Shown piece after piece: positions 26,565 through 34,283 of a DNA stretch of 64,000 nucleotides. The DNA comes from Flagellimonas allohymeniacidonis (lineage in GTDB: Bacteria; Bacteroidota; Bacteroidia; Flavobacteriales; Flavobacteriaceae): contig NZ_SGIU01000001.1 in assembly GCF_004296335.1 (NCBI RefSeq), positions 223,194 to 287,193 of the forward strand, written 5' to 3'. The translations under genes were made by a program, and so were the position numbers. Numbering within the stretch: the stretch's first letter is position 1; each line of letters opens with the position of its first letter. The notes below the pieces were generated by a model. That model was given only the letters and a program-made list of their open reading frames with translations. It did not search any database and was not told the origin of the DNA.

Positions 26565-26591
26565 AAACAGGGAGTTCACACTCCCTGTTTT
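26565..26591 (+). terminator. Intrinsic terminator after the response regulator
   Basis: AAACAGGGAGT (26565-26575) pairs with ACTCCCTGTTT (26580-26590), an 11 bp perfect stem with a four-base loop and terminal T residues. It lies 34 bases after the stop codon. Its stem is also symmetrical enough to work weakly on the other strand. Confidence 0.8.
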
Positions 26592-26750
26592 CTATGAAGA
26601 AATCAATTCTCTCTATACAAACAACCAATTGTTTAAAAGGGATTATTGCTAAAACCGAATAATCAAATGGCTTCTATATTTCAAGAGTCAATTACTTCAC
26701 TCTGGTAATTGCAATCTTGCGAAAACAACGACCAGTGCTTTAATATTTTG

Positions 26751-26786
26751 AAAAAAGAGACCGGCTTACCGAAGTACTCCGGTCTC
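26751..26786 (-). terminator. Leftward intrinsic terminator (T6 on the minus strand)
   Basis: GAGACCGG (26757-26764) pairs with CCGGTCTC (26779-26786); read leftward the stem is followed by six T residues (26756-26751). No gene ends near it on the minus strand except the BON gene 244 bases away, so it probably ends the transcript that starts near 26967. Confidence 0.8.
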
Positions 26787-26817
26787 TCAACAAGCATTAC
26801 ATCAATCTCATAACTAC

Positions 26818-26919
26818 TTACACTGATCTTTTAGCCTGAGCGAACAAGCTAAAAAATTCAAATGAATCAATTGATTTTTGCGCTACTTGCTTAAGCTTTG
26901 AAAATATTGCTACCTCCAA
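26818..26919 (-). CDS. Possible 33-residue small protein with TTG start
   Basis: Inside the candidate transcript, a frame from TTG at 26919 to TAA at 26818 encodes LEVAIFSKLKQVAQ at the start and LFAQAKRSV at the end. The pattern is amphipathic and basic. There is no ATG and no clear ribosome site, so this may be chance. Conservation in relatives would decide. Confidence 0.22.
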   Translation of the reverse strand: MEVAIFSKLKQVAQKSIDSFEFFSLFAQAKRSV

Positions 26920-26970
26920 GGCTTTATCTTAAATCAATCTTTGAATGAACGTTTTATTTTAACGATGGTG

Positions 26971-27013
26971 CTAAAGTAGTAAGGTCAATGCATCCGCAAA
27001 ATGATGTAGATCA
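26971..27013 (-). promoter_or_regulatory. Regulon site R4 (TGATGTAGATCA) with leftward -7 box
   Basis: The palindrome at 27002-27013 extends to AAAATGAT-GTAG-ATCATTTT. TACTTTAG reads leftward from 26978 to 26971 at the 23 bp spacer. It lies downstream of the BON stop codon (27030), so it serves the candidate small RNA and not a known protein gene. Confidence 0.7.
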
Positions 27014-27029
27014 TTTTGAAACTACTTTT

Positions 27030-27722
27030 TTAAGAATATACAGGATAGAACTGTACGGTAATATCATTTTTGACTTCGCGAACCCCTGGAGCCTTATAAG
27101 CCGCTTTTTCTGCCTCCTCCTTCTCTTTTATGGAATGGACCCGACCTTTCAACTGTACCGTATGTCCATCCACTAAAATGCGAATGCCCTTAGCTTCGAT
27201 ATCCGCTGATCTTTCAAACGCCTTTACTATTTGATCAGTAACTTCTGATGGCTGAACGGTTTTCTCGATAATAAGACTGTTTGTATTTACGCCTTTTACA
27301 CCCAATAAATTTTCCACAGCCTTTTTGGCAGCGTGTTTTTGGTGCTTCCATTTAACTTCCCCAGTTAGGTAGACCCATCCATTTTCAACGGTTATATCTA
27401 TTTTTCCTGCAGGTATTGAAGAATTCCATTCCAAAGCATTAGCTGCTGCTTTGGCTATTTCCTTGTCCGTTTTTTTGTAGGCATTGCCATATTTGATATC
27501 AATATTTTCCGCTACCGCCCTTACACCGGCAATACCTTTTATCGCCTTTACCGCGGCTACTTTTTTTATATAGCTGTCCACGACCCCCATTAACGTAACA
27601 GTTCCGTCTTCAACGATGACCCCAATTTCGGTTTCATCAATATCGGGTAACCATTCCAGTTCCTCCAGTACATCATTTTTGATTTCTGCATCGGTTTTTG
27701 GGATTTCTTCATTTGCTTTCAT
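27030..27722 (-). CDS. BON-domain protein (three BON repeats)
   Basis: The 230-residue protein has no signal peptide. It contains three BON-type units of about 65 residues, near 12-78, 84-150 and 155-225. Each has a helix, strands and the V-x-L-x-G core: VTLMGVVDSYIKKVAA, VYLTGEVKWKHQKHAA and VQLKGRVHSIKEKEEA. BON domains bind lipid or membrane surfaces, and cytoplasmic tri-BON proteins are often found with universal stress proteins and Hsp20 in stress loci. Its molecular role here is unknown. Regulon site R5 lies upstream and drives both this gene and the divergent lipoprotein gene. Confidence 0.85.
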   Translation of the reverse strand: MKANEEIPKTDAEIKNDVLEELEWLPDIDETEIGVIVEDGTVTLMGVVDSYIKKVAAVKAIKGIAGVRAVAENIDIKYGNAYKKTDKEIAKAAANALEWNSSIPAGKIDITVENGWVYLTGEVKWKHQKHAAKKAVENLLGVKGVNTNSLIIEKTVQPSEVTDQIVKAFERSADIEAKGIRILVDGHTVQLKGRVHSIKEKEEAEKAAYKAPGVREVKNDITVQFYPVYS

Positions 27723-27750
27723 AACCTACAATTGACGTTTCTAGTTCAGC

Positions 27751-27824
27751 TAAAAGTAGCTCGACACCTATGGTTTTCAAATGATCCATATCATTTACCA
27801 AGATAGGACTCCGCACTTATTTTG
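27751..27824. promoter_or_regulatory. Regulon site R5 (TGATCCATATCA), divergent promoters
   Basis: The palindrome is at 27782-27793. Leftward TACTTTTA (27758 to 27751) faces the BON gene and rightward TTATTTTG (27817-27824) faces the lipoprotein gene. Both begin 23 bp from the palindrome edges. Confidence 0.8.
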
Positions 27825-27843
27825 TTGGAATAAAATTTTAGAA

Positions 27844-28218
27844 ATGAAGCTGAAAAGATTTTTTTTATTGCTCGTATTGGGGCTGAGTGTTGGTTGTGGA
27901 CCAGTACTGGTTTCACACCGATTGGCAGACCCGCCCCCACCTTGGTTTTACCCGAACAGATTGGAAGCAGTTCGATATGTGTATTTCCCTGATCATTTTA
28001 TTTATTATGACCTTTCACTGCGGAGTTACTTCTATTTGGATAATGGGGTTTGGATATCTGTTAAGGTTTTACCTTCCCGATTTAGAACTATTGATTTGAG
28101 ACGGAGTAAATCGGTTCGGATTCGGAATTACTATGGAGATAATATCGACAGGTACCACAGGGAACAACAGAGCAACCGAGGTAGGAGCAATAAAAACCTT
28201 CGTAGAAGCAACCAATGA
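27844..28218 (+). CDS. Small basic lipoprotein of unknown function
   Basis: The 124-residue protein starts at ATG 27844, which lies after the predicted transcript start near 27828; a longer frame from 27781 would begin upstream of it. A lipoprotein signal ends in LSVGC (Cys18). The mature part is rich in aromatic residues, with YPNRLEAVRYVYFPDHFIYYD, shortened here to VRYVYFPDHF, and ends in a very basic Arg/Asn/Ser tail. The pattern resembles small YXXY-type outer-membrane lipoproteins seen in Bacteroidetes, but I do not recognise a named family. It is regulated from site R5. Confidence 0.72.
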   Translation: MKLKRFFLLLVLGLSVGCGPVLVSHRLADPPPPWFYPNRLEAVRYVYFPDHFIYYDLSLRSYFYLDNGVWISVKVLPSRFRTIDLRRSKSVRIRNYYGDNIDRYHREQQSNRGRSNKNLRRSNQ

Positions 28219-28348
28219 AAATATTCAAATCAAGTGGGAGGCAAACTCGAAGTACTTGGACTCTTCAAAATCTGACTTGAAAAACTAACCTTTATCATAT
28301 TGAATGCGAAAGGATAGGAATATTTTTACACTATCTAAAATTTACTAA

Positions 28349-28756
28349 ATGTTGAATTCTGAGCGAATAGGAAACCAATTTTACCAGAACCTAGGCAAAC
28401 TTTTTTATGCAATTGCCGCAACGGATCAAAAAGTAAGGCCCTCTGAAATTAAAAGGCTACGCAAATATGTAAGACAATTTTGGTTGGATGTCGATGCGGT
28501 GGATGATGAAGTTGGGACCGATGCCGCTTATCAAATTGAGATTGTCTTTGATTGGCTTCAAGAAACAGATTACACAGGTGGGGAAGTCCATTTTAATGAG
28601 TTCAAAAGATTTTACAAAGAACATCAAGACAAGTTCACTTCCCAGGTGAAAAAACTGATACTCGACACCGCTGATTCCATTGCATCTTCCTTTGCTGGCA
28701 AGAATAAATCTGAAATGCTACTTTTACAAAGATTGAAAAGTCTGTTTAATCACTAA
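28349..28756 (+). CDS. TerB-like helical protein
   Basis: The 135-residue protein is helical, with LGKLFYAIAATDQKVRPSEI near residue 15, an acidic turn followed by a helix that resembles the metal-binding N-terminal part of TerB/DjlA-type domains. TerB proteins are linked to tellurite and membrane stress. The match rests on one motif, so the family is tentative. No regulon palindrome was seen in the 130 bp upstream; it may be read from site R5 through the lipoprotein gene or have a plain promoter. It lies 23 bp before deoC. Confidence 0.55.
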   Translation: MLNSERIGNQFYQNLGKLFYAIAATDQKVRPSEIKRLRKYVRQFWLDVDAVDDEVGTDAAYQIEIVFDWLQETDYTGGEVHFNEFKRFYKEHQDKFTSQVKKLILDTADSIASSFAGKNKSEMLLLQRLKSLFNH

Positions 28757-28779
28757 AGCGGCTTTTTCAATTATACCCT

Positions 28780-29427
28780 TTGACACAGCTAGAGAAATAT
28801 ATTGACCATACCCTTCTTAAACCCACAGCCACAATTGCGGATATTAAGAAACTGTGCCATGAAGCCAAGGAACACCGTTTTAAAGCAGTATGCGTTCAAG
28901 GTTGTCATTTAGAATTGGCCAAAGAGGAACTTGGGGGCGGCTCCACGCTTTTGGCAACTGTATTGGGATTTCCACTTGGGGGAATGTCAACCAAAGCCAA
29001 AATAGGAGAAGCCAAGGACTATATTGAAAAGGGGGCGGATGAACTCGATATGGTTCTTAATATAGGATGGTTAAAATCTGGTCTTGATAGTCTCGTCCAA
29101 GAGGAAATTCGACAAATAAAACAAATCACTGGGGATAAAATCCTTAAAGTGATACTGGAAACCTGCTTTCTTACCGATGATGAAAAAAAGAAGGCAAGTC
29201 ATTTGGCGGTTGAAGCAGGGGCCGACTTTATAAAAACATCAACAGGCTTTGGTTCTGGGGGAGCCACTTTTGAGGATGTAAGACTTATCAAATCCGTAGT
29301 TGGAGATAATGCCCTGATCAAGGCTTCGGGAGGAATCAAGGATAGGCCTACCGCTGTAAAGTATATTGAAATGGGAGTTTCAAGGATAGGTACCTCTTCG
29401 GGGCCCCAGTTGATCAAAACAAGTTAA
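28780..29427 (+). CDS. deoC: Deoxyribose-phosphate aldolase
   Basis: The 215-residue protein starts with TTG. It is a TIM-barrel class I aldolase: IDHTLLKPTAT at the start, ADELDMVLN with Asp90, ILETCFL, and Lys152 in DFIKTSTGF, the Schiff-base residue, followed by the activating lysine in LIKASGGI. It splits deoxyribose-5-phosphate to glyceraldehyde-3-phosphate and acetaldehyde, feeding glycolysis from nucleosides. It is followed after 10 bp by the nucleoside phosphorylase gene, so the pair forms a nucleoside-salvage operon. Being in a stress island, it may supply carbon when growth stops and nucleic acids turn over. Confidence 0.93.
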   Translation: MTQLEKYIDHTLLKPTATIADIKKLCHEAKEHRFKAVCVQGCHLELAKEELGGGSTLLATVLGFPLGGMSTKAKIGEAKDYIEKGADELDMVLNIGWLKSGLDSLVQEEIRQIKQITGDKILKVILETCFLTDDEKKKASHLAVEAGADFIKTSTGFGSGGATFEDVRLIKSVVGDNALIKASGGIKDRPTAVKYIEMGVSRIGTSSGPQLIKTS

Positions 29428-29437
29428 CAAACATTCA

Positions 29438-30136
29438 ATGGCGGTACATATAGGAGCGAAAAAAGATGAAATTGCAGAATCGGTGCTGATGCCCGGTGAT
29501 CCTTTACGGGCCAAATGGATTGCAGAAACCTTTTTGGAAAATGCAGTTTGCTACAATCAAATACGTGGAATGCTGGGATATACAGGCTACTATCAGGGCA
29601 AAAGGATATCTGTTCAAGGGAGTGGCATGGGTATTCCATCTGCCATGATCTATTGCAATGAGCTGATCAGTGAATATGGAGTTAAGCAAATTATCAGGGT
29701 AGGTTCTGCCGGATCTTATCAAACTAATGTTGTCCTAAATGATATTGTGCTTGCCATGGCTGCCTCAACTACATCAGGCATCAACAATACCCGTTTTGTA
29801 AATGCCGATTATTCGCCTACGGCAAGCTTTGCACTTTTTGATAAGGCGGTACGTTTTGCGACAGAAAACAACATCCCCTTTAATGCAGGCAACGTACTTT
29901 CTGCAGATGAGTTTTATGAAGCCGATCCCGATAGCTATAAAATATGGGCAAAATACGGCGTACTTTGTGTGGAAATGGAGACTGCCGGACTCTATACCAT
30001 TGCTGCGAAATATGGGGTAGATGCATTGACCATCCTCACCATTTCCGATTCCCTTGTTACGGGAGAACGACTAACCCCTGAAGAGAAAGAGACTTCTTTT
30101 TTTAAGATGATGGAAATAGCGCTTGCTGTCGCCTAA
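29438..30136 (+). CDS. deoD: Purine-nucleoside phosphorylase (DeoD type)
   Basis: The 232-residue protein shows the hexameric PNP pattern: AESVLMPGDPLRAKWIAE with the phosphate-binding Gly-Asp and Arg, the IRVGSAGSYQ block, VEMETAGLY that binds ribose, and TISDSLVTGE with the base-contacting Asp. It phosphorolyses purine (deoxy)nucleosides to base and (deoxy)ribose-1-phosphate. It shares an operon with deoC and complements upp at 35677. The N-terminal His for the partner active site lies in MAVHIGAK. Confidence 0.93.
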   Translation: MAVHIGAKKDEIAESVLMPGDPLRAKWIAETFLENAVCYNQIRGMLGYTGYYQGKRISVQGSGMGIPSAMIYCNELISEYGVKQIIRVGSAGSYQTNVVLNDIVLAMAASTTSGINNTRFVNADYSPTASFALFDKAVRFATENNIPFNAGNVLSADEFYEADPDSYKIWAKYGVLCVEMETAGLYTIAAKYGVDALTILTISDSLVTGERLTPEEKETSFFKMMEIALAVA

Positions 30137-30174
30137 TTAACCATTTACTTTCCTTAATCGACCTTACCCTTACA

Positions 30175-30217
30175 TGATTACTGTCATTTTGTTTTGAGTT
30201 AAAACTTCACAATTTTG
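30175..30217 (+). promoter_or_regulatory. Regulon site R6 (TGATTACTGTCA) and -7 box
   Basis: The palindrome is at 30175-30186 and CAATTTTG at 30210-30217, with a 23 bp spacer. The -7 box differs from TAnnTTTG at the first base. It faces the FMN-binding lipoprotein gene. Confidence 0.75.
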
Positions 30218-30269
30218 AATTCCAATTGAAAATCAATCGGAAAGCTTGAATGTTTTAATCCTAAACAAA

Positions 30270-30935
30270 ATGAAAACGAAATATTTATTCCTCTTGTTAA
30301 TGCCACTTATTTGGAGCTGCAAGGAGAAGACCGAAAAAAAAGACCTAGAAACCGTAATCGTTGAAGTTCAAGAGACCAAAAAGCTTCCTGAAGAATTGTT
30401 CAGTATAGCCCAATTTGCAGGACTTTCCCTAAGTGATTCGGTTGAAGTGAATTCCCAAATGCGCTTTTTGTCCATTGCTGAAAATCAATCTATTGATTCG
30501 CTGGATATGTATCAGGCCATTGACCTGTTCAAAGACAGAATTACCAAAGGGGTGACCACAGCTTATCCCATCTTTGAAATCAGCGAATCGGGACTAATCG
30601 TTCTTACCGTCGTAAACAAAGGATATGGAGGCAATATACGAGGTCTGTTTTTGATAGATAAGAATACCTTGGAAATCAAAAAAGTGGCTTTTGAGCATAT
30701 GGCCGAATCGGAAGGGTATGGTGCTGCAATTACATATTCCTCGTTTGAAAATCAGTTTGTGGGCACAAAGATCAATTTTCAGGGAAATAGCTTTGGGCTA
30801 AATCAAGATGGGAAAGACATTATAAAGGGAGGCAAAACGATAGATGGAATCTCTGGGGCGACCATTACCAGCAGGTTAACGGTCCAAATGGTCAATGAAG
30901 AACTCAAAAAGCATAAGAACTATTTTATAAACTAA
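30270..30935 (+). CDS. FMN-binding-domain lipoprotein (RnfG/NqrC-like)
   Basis: The 221-residue protein starts at ATG 30270 (an ATG 24 bp earlier is less likely). Its lipoprotein signal ends at Cys17 in LIWSC, then KEKTEKKDLE. The C-terminal half is an FMN_bind domain with GYGGNIRGLF, SEGYGAA and DGISGATITSR, where Thr198 would carry FMN through a phosphoester bond added by ApbE-type transferases. It should be an electron carrier on the periplasmic side or outer membrane. It is solitary, not in an rnf or nqr cluster, which suggests a link to extracytoplasmic flavin electron transfer. It is controlled from site R6. Confidence 0.8.
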   Translation: MKTKYLFLLLMPLIWSCKEKTEKKDLETVIVEVQETKKLPEELFSIAQFAGLSLSDSVEVNSQMRFLSIAENQSIDSLDMYQAIDLFKDRITKGVTTAYPIFEISESGLIVLTVVNKGYGGNIRGLFLIDKNTLEIKKVAFEHMAESEGYGAAITYSSFENQFVGTKINFQGNSFGLNQDGKDIIKGGKTIDGISGATITSRLTVQMVNEELKKHKNYFIN

Positions 30936-30970
30936 CCTGGGATTACTAGCCCAGAAAACCATGGTACTTT

Positions 30971-31615
30971 TTATTTCCAATCATTGCTTCTTCTTTTTAT
31001 CACTCTAAAGAGGGTAATATTCAAGAATGCAAACCACAGTAAAAAGCTTAAGAAGGTAATCTTTTGAATTATGGGCAATGCAACGATTGAAAAGCCTGTT
31101 TCATAGATCAAATAATTAAGCACGAAAATAAGAAGACACCATATGCCAAACACAAAAAGAGCATAGTACCTTGCCTTGAACAATTCTATGAACAAGGAAA
31201 TCAAAGCCATCACCCCTAACAAACCTGCAATTCGAAGTATGACATCGTGATTGCCTGCTGCCAAAAAAAGTGTAAGTCCCAATGACAGTATACTAGTTGT
31301 TCTCATTATGGAAAGGTTGATACTCTTCAGCTTAAAAAGTTTGGGTAGATCGTACCAAAGAAGAATTAGGCTACTGCAGAGAACAAGAAGGGAGAGTCGG
31401 GCATACGAACGTGCTGGGTTGGGAAGTCCGTTTGGTGTATTCGTATCCAACAAATCACAGAGATAATTGCTCTTCATATCGAAACCAAGTTGGTTCGCGT
31501 CGAAATTTGACCCCCCAGGATAAGTTAGGGCCGCTAACCCATAAAAGAACAGAAAAAGCCCTATTCCTAGTAAAGGTGCTAAAACAAGGGCTTGAGTTTT
31601 GGGTGTACGGACCAT
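30971..31615 (-). CDS. Multi-pass membrane protein, perhaps DUF998-like
   Basis: The 214-residue protein has about six membrane segments and a soluble loop after the first, YPGGSNFDANQLGF, with the striking sequence NYLCDLLDTNTPNG followed by PARSYARLS. This layout resembles DUF998-type membrane proteins, but I would not insist on it. No enzyme motif is visible. It is transcribed leftward, converging on the FMN-binding gene, and no regulon palindrome was seen upstream. Confidence 0.6.
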   Translation of the reverse strand: MVRTPKTQALVLAPLLGIGLFLFFYGLAALTYPGGSNFDANQLGFDMKSNYLCDLLDTNTPNGLPNPARSYARLSLLVLCSSLILLWYDLPKLFKLKSINLSIMRTTSILSLGLTLFLAAGNHDVILRIAGLLGVMALISLFIELFKARYYALFVFGIWCLLIFVLNYLIYETGFSIVALPIIQKITFLSFLLWFAFLNITLFRVIKRRSNDWK

Positions 31616-31787
31616 TTTGATTCAACAATATCACTATAAGATAGGAATCCACAAGTTGATGGCAACAATGGGGCAAGAGAATATCGGAAAGAATTAGCCC
31701 GTTTGGAATGATGGATGTCAATCTTGGTTACCGCAATTGCATTAGTAAGATTGAAAATAATGGAGGCATGGCAACACTTTCTTTGAA

Positions 31788-31830
31788 TGATTCAGATCAT
31801 TGTCGCTTGAATGTCAAGGGAATACTTTTG
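31788..31830 (+). promoter_or_regulatory. Regulon site R7 (TGATTCAGATCA) and perfect -7 box
   Basis: The palindrome is at 31788-31799 and TACTTTTG at 31823-31830, with a 23 bp spacer. The site sequence is identical to R10 at 39602. It faces the PepSY-like/dodecin pair. Confidence 0.82.
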
Positions 31831-31886
31831 GCATGATTGGACCTCGGATGTGTCCAAATTTATATTAATCATTAATTCTAAATGTT

Positions 31887-32396
31887 ATGAAAAAAATACT
31901 GTTAGGGTTGTTCGTGTTAGGGATAACCATTCCATCATTTGCCCAAATCGTGAAGACCGAAAAGCTGTCTGAAGTAATAGTGTACGCCACCAACTACAAG
32001 TATCTGAATAATGTGGATACCCAGGAGGTCGCCTCTATTCCTGTAGAAGCGCTTCAACGTAAGGTAGCTGCATATGACATCAAAAACTCAGATATTTACT
32101 TTGATGAGTATGATTTTTATGAAGTTGCATTTTACATTCCTGAAGGAAAGATTTTGGCCACCTATGACAAAGACGGTCGAATCATTAGAACCGCCGAAAA
32201 GTTTAAGGACATCAACTTACCCATTGGAGTTAAGGAGGCGGTACTTAAAAGATTTCCAAATTGGACCATCACCAAGGACATTTACATTGTCCATTTCCAT
32301 GAAGACAAAGGGGTGAAAAAGAAATACAAGCTCAAATTGGTCAATGGTGATCAGGTGATGCGAGTAAAAACTGATGCCAGCGGTAATTTTCTGTAA
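31887..32396 (+). CDS. Secreted PepSY-like protein
   Basis: The 169-residue protein has a signal peptide (MKKILLGLFVLGITIPSFAQ). The mature part contains PEGKILATYDKDGRIIRTAEK, shortened here to ATYDKDGRIIRTAEKF, and INLPIGVKEAVLKRFPNW, then strands ending in VKTDASGNF. This is the pattern of the small periplasmic BLIP/PepSY-like family common in Bacteroidetes, often mislabelled as an adenylyltransferase. Its role is unknown; inhibitor or chaperone functions are proposed for relatives. It has a regulon promoter (R7) and is followed after 28 bp by a dodecin gene. Confidence 0.7.
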   Translation: MKKILLGLFVLGITIPSFAQIVKTEKLSEVIVYATNYKYLNNVDTQEVASIPVEALQRKVAAYDIKNSDIYFDEYDFYEVAFYIPEGKILATYDKDGRIIRTAEKFKDINLPIGVKEAVLKRFPNWTITKDIYIVHFHEDKGVKKKYKLKLVNGDQVMRVKTDASGNFL

Positions 32397-32424
32397 ACCA
32401 TAGGAATCTCAAAAACTTAATCAC

Positions 32425-32640
32425 ATGTCAGTTTTAAAAGTAATTGAAATATTAGGTAACTCTACAGAGAGTTTTGAAGATGCGGTGCAGAACATCATCA
32501 CCGAGGCATCAAAAACAGTAAAAGATATCAGGTCTGTTTACATTCAAGACATGCAGGTCACGGTCAGCGACAATCAAATTTCCCAGTATCGGGTAAATGC
32601 GAAAGTCACCTTTGGCATCATGGATGTTGTAGACAACTAG
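32425..32640 (+). CDS. Dodecin-family flavin-binding protein
   Basis: The 71-residue protein matches the dodecin pattern: VLKVIEILGNSTESFEDAVQ at the start, then ASKTVKDIRSVYIQDMQVTV and YRVNAKVTFGI. Dodecins form hollow dodecamers that store flavins such as FMN and riboflavin or lumichrome and dampen their photochemistry. The tryptophan typical of archaeal members is absent. Its company with a LOV kinase, an FMN-binding lipoprotein and a flavodoxin-like protein gives this island a flavin theme. It is probably co-transcribed with the PepSY-like gene from R7. Confidence 0.82.
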   Translation: MSVLKVIEILGNSTESFEDAVQNIITEASKTVKDIRSVYIQDMQVTVSDNQISQYRVNAKVTFGIMDVVDN

Positions 32641-32649
32641 ATTTGGTGA

Positions 32650-32684
32650 GGGGCGTTATTGCAAGAACGGTGACGTCCCTTTTT
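32650..32684 (+). terminator. Intrinsic terminator after the dodecin gene
   Basis: GGGGCGT (32650-32656) pairs with ACGTCCC (32673-32679), one G-T wobble, followed by five T residues. The stop codon is 10 bases upstream. Confidence 0.6.
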
Positions 32685-32713
32685 GATGTTATGAGGATTC
32701 AATTTCAACACGA

Positions 32714-33349
32714 CTACCCCTCATCAATAGTTTCCCGATCTTCCAATAAAGCTATGGCCTGTTCATCCGAAACGGAATAAAACTCATCATAAAACATGCC
32801 TACAGATCTAAAAACAGATGGGACCATCAGGCATATAATTTCATCCACATGAGGTGATGCTTCCAGTTTTTTTATTGCAGATTTTGATGCCACAGGTACC
32901 GCAACAACCACTTGGCCAGGTTGTTTTTTGGCTACCAGCTCTACTGTGACCATCAGAGTATTGCCAGTAGCAATACCATCATCAACAATAATTACGGTCT
33001 TACCCTTCAATACTTCAGGGTTTTTGCTTTTATGGTAAATGCTGTCCCTAAGCTTTAACTTTTGTCGAATTCTTTCCACTTCTTCGGTAATGTAATTTTT
33101 GGTAACTCCAACAGCGTCACTCAACATATAATCTTCTAAACTAACCGCTCCAATGGCGTATTCTTTATTGTATGGATGTCCTATTTTCTTGGTCAAAACC
33201 ACATCCAGGGGTGCATTTAAACGGTTGGCCACGATTCTTCCCAAGGGTAATCCTCCCCGAGGAATGGCCAATACTACCACATCGCCACCCTTAAATTCCT
33301 TTAGGGCATTTGATAGTTGTCTACCTGCATCAATTCTATCTCTGAACAT
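32714..33349 (-). CDS. Phosphoribosyltransferase-like protein
   Basis: The 211-residue protein is a type I PRTase: VVVLAIPRGGLPLGR near residue 27, VLTKKIGHP, and the PRPP-binding loop VIIVDDGIATGNT at about 117-129. This branch is known from proteins in which a PRTase is fused or paired with a dienelactone-type hydrolase, including Rv0571c of the mycobacterial DosR regulon. Here the partner hydrolase is the gene 11 bp upstream. The substrate of the family is not established. Transcription comes from site R8 through the small membrane ORF and the hydrolase. Confidence 0.82.
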   Translation of the reverse strand: MFRDRIDAGRQLSNALKEFKGGDVVVLAIPRGGLPLGRIVANRLNAPLDVVLTKKIGHPYNKEYAIGAVSLEDYMLSDAVGVTKNYITEEVERIRQKLKLRDSIYHKSKNPEVLKGKTVIIVDDGIATGNTLMVTVELVAKKQPGQVVVAVPVASKSAIKKLEASPHVDEIICLMVPSVFRSVGMFYDEFYSVSDEQAIALLEDRETIDEG

Positions 33350-33360
33350 TTTAATTGAAT

Positions 33361-34005
33361 TTAAATCCTAGTGGAAAACCAATCTGCGGTTTGTTGGGCG
33401 ACCTCATTTAGCTTTCCTGGCTCTTTGAATAAATGGGAAGCCTGTGGGATAATGACCAGTTTTTTTTCACACTTCAAGTTTTGGTAGGCTTTCTCATTTA
33501 ACTGTATTACCTCTTTATCCCAACCGCCAACCAACAAAAGGGTTGGAGCAAGTACCTTAGGCAGTGCCGCCATGGCCAAATCGGGTCTCCCTCCGCGAGA
33601 AACCACGGCCCCGATGTCATGGCCATAAAAGGCGGCTGCTTTTAGCGCTGAAGCGCTTCCTGTACTTGCTCCAAAATAGCCTATGTTCAACCCTTTTGTT
33701 TTTTGGTAAGACTGTACCCAGTGGGTCACATCAATCAGACGAATGGATAGCAAATCAATGTTGAACCTATTTTCATAGTTTTCATCCTCTTCAGCAGTTA
33801 ACAAATCAAACAATAAGGTGGCCAAACCTGTATTCTGTAATATTTCTGCCACATAGTTGTTTCTAGGGCTGTAGCGACTACTTCCGCTTCCATGGGAGAA
33901 GATTACGATACCTGTTGCATTTTCAGGAACACTTAAGTTGCCTGGCAATGTCAAACCATTCAATGTAATGTTTACCGTGTCAGTATGTATCGCTGAGGCC
34001 GTCAT
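33361..34005 (-). CDS. Alpha/beta hydrolase, dienelactone hydrolase-like
   Basis: The 214-residue protein has the alpha/beta-hydrolase fold without signal peptide. FSHGSGSSRYSPRN near residue 33 forms the oxyanion region, GYFGASTGSASALK holds the nucleophile Ser in G-A-S-T-G, LLLVGGWDKEV gives the acid Asp and ASHLFKEPG the His. The substrate is unknown. The PRTase gene follows after 11 bp; its start ATG overlaps the stop of the 40-codon membrane ORF upstream, which suggests translational coupling of all three. Confidence 0.83.
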   Translation of the reverse strand: MTASAIHTDTVNITLNGLTLPGNLSVPENATGIVIFSHGSGSSRYSPRNNYVAEILQNTGLATLLFDLLTAEEDENYENRFNIDLLSIRLIDVTHWVQSYQKTKGLNIGYFGASTGSASALKAAAFYGHDIGAVVSRGGRPDLAMAALPKVLAPTLLLVGGWDKEVIQLNEKAYQNLKCEKKLVIIPQASHLFKEPGKLNEVAQQTADWFSTRI

Positions 34006-34124
34006 GCCGTGGAAATTTGTGTATTCCCTTTTTTTGAAATCAAAACCAATAGGAGCAATCCATAACTCAATGTCAATAGACCAAAGGGCAAAACAAAAAT
34101 CAATAAATGCAAAACCGTTTTCAT
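34002..34124 (-). CDS. 40-residue single-pass membrane protein
   Basis: A short frame from ATG 34124 to TGA 34002 encodes MKTVLHLLIFVLPFG at the start, then a second hydrophobic part and SKKGNTQISTA. Its TGA overlaps the hydrolase ATG in ATGA, and a leftward -7 box belonging to R8 lies 28-35 bp upstream, so it is probably a translated leader gene. I do not recognise a family; a small membrane anchor for the hydrolase is a guess. Confidence 0.55.
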   Translation of the reverse strand: MKTVLHLLIFVLPFGLLTLSYGLLLLVLISKKGNTQISTA

Positions 34125-34151
34125 GGATTAGCTGTTCATGGTGTTGTAAGT

Positions 34152-34224
34152 CAAAATAATTCCAATATGTGCAGAATTCAAATGACCCAAGTCAATCGAA
34201 AGAATGCTGATAGATTGACTTTAA
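34152..34224. promoter_or_regulatory. Regulon site R8 (TGACCCAAGTCA), divergent promoters
   Basis: The palindrome is at 34183-34194. Leftward TTATTTTG (34159 to 34152) at 23 bp faces the 40-residue ORF, hydrolase and PRTase. Rightward GACTTTAA (34217-34224), at 22 bp, is a weak -7 box facing the coiled-coil gene. Confidence 0.7.
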
Positions 34225-34283
34225 TCATTTCCGCCAGATACTCCATTCATTACTTTAGCTCCATAACCTTCTAATACATTGTC

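Larger units (their letters stand above)
26751..26967 (-). ncRNA. Candidate regulated small RNA (about 215 bases)
   Basis: Regulon site R4 (27002-27013) has a leftward -7 box TACTTTAG (26978 to 26971) at the standard 23 bp spacer, predicting a start near 26967. A strong leftward terminator ends at 26751. The interval between has no conventional ORF of over 35 codons. This gives a self-contained transcription unit behind the BON gene. It could instead be a short mRNA for the 33-residue ORF at 26818-26919 or part of the BON 3' UTR, but the separate promoter argues for its own transcript. Confidence 0.5.

Noticed and set aside
30937..30954. CTGGG...CCCAG hairpin between convergent genes
   Set aside because: It has a short stem and no T-run on either strand; a weak structure only.
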